Shown: positions 1-5,354 of the stretch, one piece after another
Layout of the letters: each line of letters opens with the position of its first letter
How positions within the stretch are numbered: position 1 is the stretch's first letter
Assembly (NCBI GenBank): GCA_020201295.1
Contig: JAIVHA010000085.1
Coordinates: 1 to 8,911 of the forward strand
Direction: 5' to 3'
Source: Lysobacteraceae bacterium
Lineage (GTDB): Bacteria; Pseudomonadota; Gammaproteobacteria; DSM-19610
Length of the DNA stretch: 8,911 bases
Position numbers and translations under genes: made by a program
Notes under the pieces: model-generated
Seen by the model: the letters and a program-made list of their open reading frames with translations, nothing else
Databases searched by the model: none
Told to the model about the DNA's origin: nothing

Positions 1-475
1 TGCTGGATCCGCAAACCTCGGGGTGGTCCGCGAGGTATCTGAATAATGAGGTGCTTCCGGCACGACCTGTGCCACCGATGATGAGGTTTGGAAGAAACAT
101 GTTTTACCACTTTTGCGATAGGTGAAAATTTTCTTTGACTAATGCCAGCAGCTGCCACTTCTGGAAAGAACCTTGGCCCGGGTTGGAAGTTATGGCAGGC
201 TAATCGTAATCTAATACATTGAAAATACTATTTAAATTCTTTGTGGTTTGGGGTTGCTGGAGTGTGCATACTGCCCGTCATAATTACAAATTGGAGACAA
301 ATAATAAGCGCAGTATCCTGGACCCGCTCAATTTGTGTAGTATGACATCCACAGTTCCCCTGGGTCGATGTGCGATGCAATTTACCATTTACGACAGGAC
401 GTGCTCGGGGCGGAGTTGTGAAGAGCGATGCAATATCAATATATAGTATTTTACTAATATTAGAAGAACCTCCCT
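1..475. other. Upstream leader with no supportable gene
   Basis: This stretch is visibly richer in A+T than the genes that follow. Two frames are open at the left edge: one stops at 44-46 after 14 codons and one at 123-125 after 40 codons. Either could be the end of an upstream gene, but neither is recognisable. A 75-codon frame at 219-446 has a TTG start, no ribosome binding site and no recognisable family, so I treat it as chance. The last 60 bases before the exosortase gene are very A+T-rich. A weak promoter-like pair lies there: TTGTGA at 416-421 and TATATA at 440-445 with an 18-base spacer, each matching 4 of 6 consensus bases. I see no RNA gene or terminator. Confidence 0.5.
372..434 (+). 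repeat. 10-bp direct repeat in the exosortase leader
   Basis: GCGATGCAAT occurs at 372-381 and again at 425-434. The copies start 53 bases apart, close to five helical turns, and the second ends 41 bases before the exosortase start codon. Two sites on the same face of the helix just upstream of a gene could bind a regulator. No known operator is recognised, and a chance 10-base repeat in a region this size is not very unlikely. Confidence 0.3.
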
Positions 476-2032
476 ATGTCTCTGAGTAACAAATCTGTGT
501 GGCGCATGTCGCCCTTGCTTTGGGCGCTTGTTGCGCTTGGGCTGGCTCTGCTGGGGTTCGCCTCCCTGGATTCCCTGGCCGACATGGTCTACTACTGGGA
601 CAACCGCGAGGAATATGGCTACGGGTACATGATTCCGGTCATCACCTTGTTCCTGATCTGGCAGCGCAAGGACAAGCTGGAACAGGTGCCCTTCACGGGG
701 TCATGGGTGGGGGTCGGGTGGTTGCTCCTGGGTGTGCTTATCGTCCTGGTCGGCCAGTTGAGTACCATCCACTCCGTCACCAACTACGGCTTTGTAATTG
801 CAATTGTGGCAGGTGCCTACGCCCTGCTCGGCTGGCAGGCCTTCCGCATCATCATGATCCCGCTGCTGCTCCTGTTCCTGATGGTGCCGCTGCCCAATTT
901 CATCCTGAACTCCCTGTCCGCCCAACTGCAGCTCATTTCCTCCGAGATCGGTGTCTTCGTCATTCGCCTGTTCGACATCAGCGTGCACCTGGAAGGCAAC
1001 GTCATCGATCTGGGCACCTACCAGCTGCAGGTGGTCGAGGCCTGCAGTGGCCTGAACTACCTCTTCCCACTCATCGCCCTGTCGATCATTGCGTCCTACT
1101 TCTACCAGGCGGCGGTCTGGAAGCGGGTGGTGCTTATCCTGTCCAGCATCCCCATCACCGTGCTGATGAACAGCTTCCGCATCGGGGTCATCGGGGTGTT
1201 GGTGGAATACTACGGCATCGAGCAGGCGGAAGGTTTCCTGCACGACTTCGAAGGCTGGATCATCTTCATGGCTTGCGTGGCCCTGCTGATCCTCGAGATA
1301 TGGATCCTGTCCTTCGTCGGCAAGGACCGACGGCCCTTCCGTGAGATCTTTGGCATGGATTTCCCGGAACCCACCCCCGAGGGCGCAGTCAAGGTCAGCC
1401 GCACCATGCCGCGCCAGGCCCTGGTGGCCGTGGCCCTGCTGGCCGTGGGGACCGCCAGCGCGGTGGTCCAGGGCGAGCGCGAGGAGATCATCCCCGAGCG
1501 GGCGGACTTCGTGGCTTTCCCCTCCAAGCTGGAGGGCTGGGAAGGGCACAGCCGCACCCTGGAAAGCATCGTGCTGGATGCCCTCAAGCTCGACGATTAC
1601 CTGCACATGGATTATGTGAACGACCGGGGTGAGGCTGCAAACCTGTACGTGGCCTATTATAGCTCCCAGCGTTCCGGCGCCGCGGCCCATTCGCCGCGCA
1701 CCTGCCTGCCGGGCAGCGGCTGGCGCATTACATCCCACACCCAGATAGACCTGGGCGATGGCCTGCGCACCAACCGCTTCATCATTGCCGTGGGTGAGCA
1801 GCGCCAGCTGGTGTACTACTGGTTCAAACAGCGGGATCGCATCGTCACCAATGAATACCTGGTGAAGTGGTATCTGTTGTGGGATGCCCTCACCCGCAAT
1901 CGTACCGATGGTGCCCTGGTACGCCTGACGACCGTACTGCAACCCGGAGAAGACGCAGAGGCCGGCGATGAGCGGCTGCGCGCGCTGGTGAAGGTTGCGG
2001 TGCCACGCCTGGCGGAACACATCCCGGATTGA
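476..2032 (+). CDS. xrtD: Exosortase with fused EpsI domain, XrtD type
   Basis: This 518-residue inner-membrane protein is a predicted cysteine transpeptidase-like enzyme that cleaves C-terminal sorting signals of exported proteins. Residues 1-290 are the exosortase domain, with about eight hydrophobic segments. Its catalytic set is visible: Cys190 in VVEACSGLNYLF, Arg235 in MNSFRIGV and His256 in FLHDFEGW. A further membrane segment (about 315-330) leads to an EpsI-type domain to about 515, marked by HSPRTCLPGSGW (405-416) and YYWF (447-450). The single-chain exosortase/EpsI layout and the HDFEGW region resemble XrtD, the VPLPA-CTERM exosortase. The XrtD subtype is my recognition from memory and is less certain than the family. 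The start at 476 has only a weak AGAAG nine bases upstream; Met11 (506) is an alternative. The next gene begins 33 bases after the stop, suggesting an operon. No sorted substrate is in the window. Confidence 0.88.
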   Translation: MSLSNKSVWRMSPLLWALVALGLALLGFASLDSLADMVYYWDNREEYGYGYMIPVITLFLIWQRKDKLEQVPFTGSWVGVGWLLLGVLIVLVGQLSTIHSVTNYGFVIAIVAGAYALLGWQAFRIIMIPLLLLFLMVPLPNFILNSLSAQLQLISSEIGVFVIRLFDISVHLEGNVIDLGTYQLQVVEACSGLNYLFPLIALSIIASYFYQAAVWKRVVLILSSIPITVLMNSFRIGVIGVLVEYYGIEQAEGFLHDFEGWIIFMACVALLILEIWILSFVGKDRRPFREIFGMDFPEPTPEGAVKVSRTMPRQALVAVALLAVGTASAVVQGEREEIIPERADFVAFPSKLEGWEGHSRTLESIVLDALKLDDYLHMDYVNDRGEAANLYVAYYSSQRSGAAAHSPRTCLPGSGWRITSHTQIDLGDGLRTNRFIIAVGEQRQLVYYWFKQRDRIVTNEYLVKWYLLWDALTRNRTDGALVRLTTVLQPGEDAEAGDERLRALVKVAVPRLAEHIPD

Positions 2033-2065
2033 TGCGTTTTGCCCTTTGACGTTCCTGGAAACCCG

Positions 2066-3736
2066 ATGGAGCTAGCGGTCAACCTGCCAGGCCTGGTGGT
2101 GGTCTTCATGGTCGCGCTCGCCGTGAGCATGGCCCTGGTGCCGGCCATGATCCGTCTGGCGCCCCACATCGGCATGATCGACACGCCCGATGCGCGCAAG
2201 GTGCATGTGACGCCGATACCGCGCGCGGGGGGTATCGGCATCGTGTTGGGCGCGCTGCTGCCCATGGTGATCTGGCTGCCCTTCTCCGACACCATGACGA
2301 GCTATTACCTGGGCGCGCTGATCCTGCTCATCTTCGGCACCTGGGACGACATCGCCGAGCTGGGCCATTACGTGAAGTTCATCGGCCAGTTCGCCGCCGC
2401 CCTGCTGGTGGTGTATTACGGCGGTATCTATGTCGAATTCTTCCCCTTCATGGGCATGGAGCCGCTGTCGCCGGCCATCGGCAAGCCATTCACCGTGATC
2501 GCCCTGGTGGGCATGATCAACGCCATCAACCATTCCGATGGCCTGGACGGCCTGGCCGGTGGCGAATCACTGATGAGCCTGGCCGGCATCCTGTTCCTGG
2601 CCTCCTTGTGCGATGGTCTCGAGACCATGGTGATGGTGGTGGCGGTGATTGGTGGGGTATTCGGCTTCCTGCGCTTCAATTCCCATCCGGCACGCGTGTT
2701 CATGGGCGATGGCGGCAGCCAGTTCCTGGGGTTTTCCCTGGGGGTGCTGGCGGTGCTGCTCACCCAGCGCGACAACCCGGCCCTCAGCCCCATGCTGCCC
2801 CTGTTGTTGCTGGGGCTGCCCATCGCCGACATCCTGGTGGTGTTCTGGAAGCGCGCCCGGGCCGGCGGTAACTGGTTTCGGGCCACCCGCAACCATGTGC
2901 ACCACCGCCTGCTGGAACTGGGCTTTCACCATTACGAATCGGTGACCGTTATCTACAGCATCCAGGCGGCGCTGGTGTTCGCGGCGGTGCTGCTGCCCTA
3001 TGCGGCCGATGGTATCCTGCTGGCCCTGTACCTGGGCGTGTGTGTCCTGTTGTTCCAGCTGCTGCGCCGCGGTGAACGCAGCGGCTGGCGTGCCCATGCG
3101 GCCAACGATCCCGGCGTGGTGGTGCGCTTTCTGAACCGCTGCCGCCAAACCCCGGCGGCCGAATGCCTGCCCAACCAGTTGGTGGCGGCGGCCGTGTCTC
3201 TGTTCATGCTGGTGGGGGCCTTTGCGGTGCAGCGGGTGCCCGGCGACCTGGCCCTGATCGCGGCGGTGCTTGCTGGCGCCCTGTTGTTGCGCCTGGTGCT
3301 GGGTTTCCGGGTGTGGTTTCTGATGCTGCGGCTGCTGTTGTTCATGGCCATTGCGCTCATGGTGTTCCTGTTTAATAGTTATCCGCCGGCAGGGTTGCTG
3401 GGCCAGGCGCCGGTGCTGTACGTATTCTTTGGCATCCTGGGCTTGGCGATGATTGTTGCAGTGCGCATGGCGGGAGAAGAACGCTTCCGGGTGACACCGC
3501 TGGATTTCCTGGTAGTGCTGATCGTGCTGGCCCTGGCCCTGATGCCGGAGCATCTGCTGGATTCGGGTGTGGTGGGCATGGCGGTGCAGGCGATTCTGCG
3601 TGGTGGCCGTGCGGGGATTTTTGTAGGAGCGGGCTTTGGCCGCGAATGTTCGCGGGCAAAGCCCGCTCCTACAGGGGGCGCCGGCGGTGAATCCTTCGCA
3701 GGATGTCCGGCCCCGCCCCTTCGGTTTTATAGTTGA
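2066..3736 (+). CDS. WecA/MraY-family sugar-1-phosphate transferase with extra membrane domain
   Basis: This polytopic protein should transfer a sugar-1-phosphate, commonly GlcNAc-1-P, from a UDP-sugar to undecaprenyl phosphate at the inner membrane, the first step of polysaccharide repeat assembly. Counting from ATG 2066, family motifs are DTPDARKVH (39-47), WDD (93-95), HSDGLDGLAGG (156-166), FMGDGGS (212-218) and HVHHR (277-281). Asp94/95, Asp158/161 and Asp215 are the expected metal and catalytic positions. I prefer ATG 2066, with GGAA five bases upstream, over an in-frame TTG at 2039. The core ends near 335. A charged linker and about five more hydrophobic segments (370-515) follow, making 556 residues against roughly 350-370 for ordinary WecA. 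From about residue 519 the frame reads through a REP palindrome, so the last 38 or so residues look like junk and the native end is unknown. Sugar specificity cannot be read from the sequence. Confidence 0.85.
   Translation: MELAVNLPGLVVVFMVALAVSMALVPAMIRLAPHIGMIDTPDARKVHVTPIPRAGGIGIVLGALLPMVIWLPFSDTMTSYYLGALILLIFGTWDDIAELGHYVKFIGQFAAALLVVYYGGIYVEFFPFMGMEPLSPAIGKPFTVIALVGMINAINHSDGLDGLAGGESLMSLAGILFLASLCDGLETMVMVVAVIGGVFGFLRFNSHPARVFMGDGGSQFLGFSLGVLAVLLTQRDNPALSPMLPLLLLGLPIADILVVFWKRARAGGNWFRATRNHVHHRLLELGFHHYESVTVIYSIQAALVFAAVLLPYAADGILLALYLGVCVLLFQLLRRGERSGWRAHAANDPGVVVRFLNRCRQTPAAECLPNQLVAAAVSLFMLVGAFAVQRVPGDLALIAAVLAGALLLRLVLGFRVWFLMLRLLLFMAIALMVFLFNSYPPAGLLGQAPVLYVFFGILGLAMIVAVRMAGEERFRVTPLDFLVVLIVLALALMPEHLLDSGVVGMAVQAILRGGRAGIFVGAGFGRECSRAKPAPTGGAGGESFAGCPAPPLRFYS
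3622..3673. repeat. REP-type palindrome inside the transferase 3' end
   Basis: Two 25-base arms (3622-3646 and 3649-3673) are reverse complements with one mismatch (24/25) around a 2-base loop. The left arm begins TGTAGGAGCGGGCTTTGG. This is the style of dispersed REP palindromes common in pseudomonads and other gammaproteobacteria. It lies within the open frame of the preceding gene and 88 bases before the gmd start, so it probably altered the C-terminus. It could form a stable RNA hairpin between the two genes, but there is no following T-run, so a standard intrinsic terminator is not supported. Confidence 0.9.
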
Positions 3737-3761
3737 TAATTTTTTTTACTGGAGTTCTGCA

Positions 3762-4853
3762 ATGACAAAAAAAATTGCCCTGATTACCGGCGTGACCGGC
3801 CAGGACGGTGCCTACCTGGCGGAGTCGCTGCTCAAGAAAGGCTACGAGGTGCATGGCATCAAGCGCCGCGCTTCTTCCTTCAACACCGACCGCATCGACC
3901 ACCTGTACAAGGATCCCCACGATAAGGGTCGCAAGTTTATCCTCCACTACGGTGACCTGACCGACGCCACCAACCTGATCCGCATCATCCAGGAAGTGCA
4001 GCCGGACGAGATCTACAACCTGGCGGCGCAGAGCCATGTGGCGGTGTCCTTCGAAACCCCGGAATACACCGCCAACTCCGATGCCATCGGTACCCTGCGC
4101 CTGCTGGAGGCCATCCGGATCCTGGGCCTGGAGAAGAAAACCCGTTTCTACCAGGCTTCCACCAGCGAGCTGTTCGGCAAGGTGCAGGAGATCCCTCAGA
4201 AGGAGACCACGCCCTTCTATCCGCGCAGCCCCTACGCGGCCGCCAAGCTGTATTCCTACTGGATCACGGTGAACTATCGCGAGGCCTATGGGATCTATGC
4301 CTGTAACGGCATCCTCTTCAACCATGAATCCCCGGTCCGCGGCGAGACCTTCGTGACCCGCAAGATCACCCGCGCCGTGGCGCGCATCAAGCTGGGGCTG
4401 CAGGACAAGATCTATCTCGGCAACCTGGACGCCAAGCGTGACTGGGGCCATGCCCGTGATTATGTCGAGGCTCAGTGGCTGATCCTGCAGCAGGACGAGC
4501 CCGAGGATTTCGTCATCGCCACCGGCAAGCAGTACTCGGTGCGCGACTTCGTCAACGCCGCCTTCAAGGAAGTGGGCGTGACGGTGCGCTGGGAAGGCAC
4601 GGGTGTGGACGAGAAGGGTTATAACGCCGACAGCGGCGCCCTGCTGGTGGAGGTGGATACCCGTTATTTCCGGCCCACCGAGGTGGAAACCCTGCTGGGC
4701 GACCCCACCAAGGCCAAGGAAAAGCTGGGCTGGGTAGCCAAGACTTCGCTGGAGGACATGGTGGCCGAGATGGTGCGCGACGACCTGCGCATCGCCGAAC
4801 GCGACGAGATGTGCAAGCGGGAGGGATTCCAGGTCTACAACTACAATGAATGA
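3762..4853 (+). CDS. gmd: GDP-mannose 4,6-dehydratase
   Basis: This cytoplasmic enzyme of the short-chain dehydrogenase superfamily converts GDP-D-mannose to GDP-4-keto-6-deoxy-D-mannose, the first step to GDP-L-fucose. It has 363 residues, close to the 373 of the E. coli protein. The Rossmann motif GVTGQDG is at 10-16 and NLAAQSHV at 86-93. The catalytic set is Thr134 and Glu136 in STSELFG, with Tyr158 and Lys162 in SPYAAAK. NHESPVRGETFVTRKI (187-202) is a family signature. The start is ATG 3762, with GGAG at 3751-3754 seven bases upstream; the frame stays open further upstream only through the REP palindrome. fcl, which catalyses the next step, lies just beyond an inserted element. Before that insertion the two genes would have overlapped by ATGA. 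Confidence 0.96.
   Translation: MTKKIALITGVTGQDGAYLAESLLKKGYEVHGIKRRASSFNTDRIDHLYKDPHDKGRKFILHYGDLTDATNLIRIIQEVQPDEIYNLAAQSHVAVSFETPEYTANSDAIGTLRLLEAIRILGLEKKTRFYQASTSELFGKVQEIPQKETTPFYPRSPYAAAKLYSYWITVNYREAYGIYACNGILFNHESPVRGETFVTRKITRAVARIKLGLQDKIYLGNLDAKRDWGHARDYVEAQWLILQQDEPEDFVIATGKQYSVRDFVNAAFKEVGVTVRWEGTGVDEKGYNADSGALLVEVDTRYFRPTEVETLLGDPTKAKEKLGWVAKTSLEDMVAEMVRDDLRIAERDEMCKREGFQVYNYNE
4850..4853. repeat. Left copy of candidate target-site duplication ATGA
   Basis: ATGA directly precedes the T-run at the left end of the inserted element and contains the gmd stop codon. An identical ATGA follows the right end. The repeat can be read as ATGAT (5 bp) depending on where the element's edge is drawn. 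Confidence 0.65.
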
Positions 4854-4891
4854 TTTTTAGCCACGGAATCCACGGAAGGACACGGAAAAAA
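4853..4891 (+). repeat. Left 39-bp terminal inverted repeat
   Basis: The core is GCCACGGAATCCACGGAA, with T-rich outer and A-rich inner edges. CACGGAA occurs three times within it, at 4862, 4871 and 4881, about one helical turn apart. It pairs with 5312-5350, with mismatches only at 4859 and 4878. Its first base is the last base of the gmd stop codon. Confidence 0.92.
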
Positions 4892-4914
4892 TACTTGTCA
4901 ATGACTGTTGCCCA

Positions 4915-4922
4915 GGGAGGGG
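4915..4922 (+). promoter_or_regulatory. Ribosome binding site of the GxxExxY gene
   Basis: GGGAGGGG lies six bases before ATG 4929. It fixes the start there rather than at an in-frame TTG at 4908, which lies upstream of this site. It is the strongest such site in the window, which suggests the inserted gene is still translated. Confidence 0.75.
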
Positions 4923-4928
4923 TCCAGT

Positions 4929-5294
4929 ATGCTGGAATTCGAGGATCTTACGTATCAGATACGTGCTTGTGTTTATGAAGTATACCGTTGCCTGGGGCAT
5001 GGGTTTCTGGAAAAAGTGTATGAGAACGCCTTGTTGCTGGAGTTGAAATCCAAAGGTATACGGGCGATTTCACAAGTACCTCTGACAGTGCATTATAAGG
5101 GTGAGCTTGTGGGTGAGTATGTTGCAGATCTTGTGATTGAGGATAGGGTGCTGCTGGAACTGAAAGCGCAGAAGCAATTATCCGCAGGCAACGAGGCTCA
5201 GTTGTTGAATTATCTAAGAGCGGGACAATGGCGTGTTGGTATGCTGATTAATTTTGCGTACCCAAGAGCCAAAATTAAGCGCTTGATCGTGTAA
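4929..5294 (+). CDS. GxxExxY family protein, PD-(D/E)XK nuclease fold
   Basis: This 121-residue protein belongs to the GxxExxY family, whose cellular role is unknown. The naming motif is GFLEKVY (25-31: Gly25, Glu28, Tyr31). A PD-(D/E)XK-like active site follows: Asp67 in EYVADLVI and Glu77-Leu78-Lys79 in LLELK. Conserved-looking NEAQLLNYLRA is at 88-98. The length is normal for the family, with no stop or frameshift, so the gene looks intact. It is the only gene between two 39-base inverted repeats and separates gmd from fcl, a pair that normally works together. Its codons use A and T more freely than its neighbours, a sign of transfer. Nuclease activity is an inference from the fold residues. 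It has no evident metabolic link to the polysaccharide genes. Confidence 0.9.
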   Translation: MLEFEDLTYQIRACVYEVYRCLGHGFLEKVYENALLLELKSKGIRAISQVPLTVHYKGELVGEYVADLVIEDRVLLELKAQKQLSAGNEAQLLNYLRAGQWRVGMLINFAYPRAKIKRLIV

Positions 5295-5311
5295 GAGAAA
5301 CATTAAAATGG

Positions 5312-5350
5312 TTTTTTCCGTGTCTTTCCGTGGATTCCGTGGCCAAAAAT
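5312..5350 (-). repeat. Right 39-bp terminal inverted repeat
   Basis: This is the reverse complement of 4853-4891 at 37 of 39 positions. It ends one base before the fcl ATG, so all 39 bases upstream of fcl are element sequence. The only ribosome-binding-like string for fcl is GTGG at 5339-5342, inside this repeat. Confidence 0.92.
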
Positions 5351-5354
5351 ATGA
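5351..5354. repeat. Right copy of candidate target-site duplication ATGA
   Basis: ATGA directly follows the right inverted repeat and contains the fcl start codon. It matches the copy at 4850-4853 that holds the gmd stop. Confidence 0.65.

Larger units (their letters stand above)
4853..5350. mobile_element. Inverted-repeat-bounded insertion carrying a GxxExxY gene
   Basis: This 498-bp segment is bounded by 39-base inverted repeats that match at 37 of 39 positions. It contains one gene, a GxxExxY-family protein, and no transposase. ATGA flanks both ends (4850-4853 and 5351-5354). Deleting the element with one ATGA copy leaves gmd ending and fcl starting in a shared ATGA, the usual overlap of coupled operon genes. 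The interior is visibly more A+T-rich than gmd and fcl. I infer a small non-autonomous element, or one whose nuclease-fold product takes part in its own spread. The exact outer edge is uncertain by one or two bases because the repeat ends in T and A runs. Confidence 0.8.

Noticed and set aside
57..74. A sigma-54-like GG-N10-GC arrangement and 5-bp dyad, GGCAC/GTGCC at 59-73
   Set aside because: It departs from the consensus in both elements and lies about 400 bases before the first gene.
3..125. An open frame at the left edge that could be the end of an upstream gene
   Set aside because: A second frame is also open at the edge to 46, neither product is recognisable, and codon choice does not decide between them.
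219..446. A 75-codon frame with several cysteines in the upstream leader
   Set aside because: TTG start, no ribosome binding site, A+T-rich non-coding look and no recognisable motif.
3720..3761. A possible separate promoter for gmd in the A+T-rich patch with GATAAT
   Set aside because: No acceptable -35 element at the right distance.
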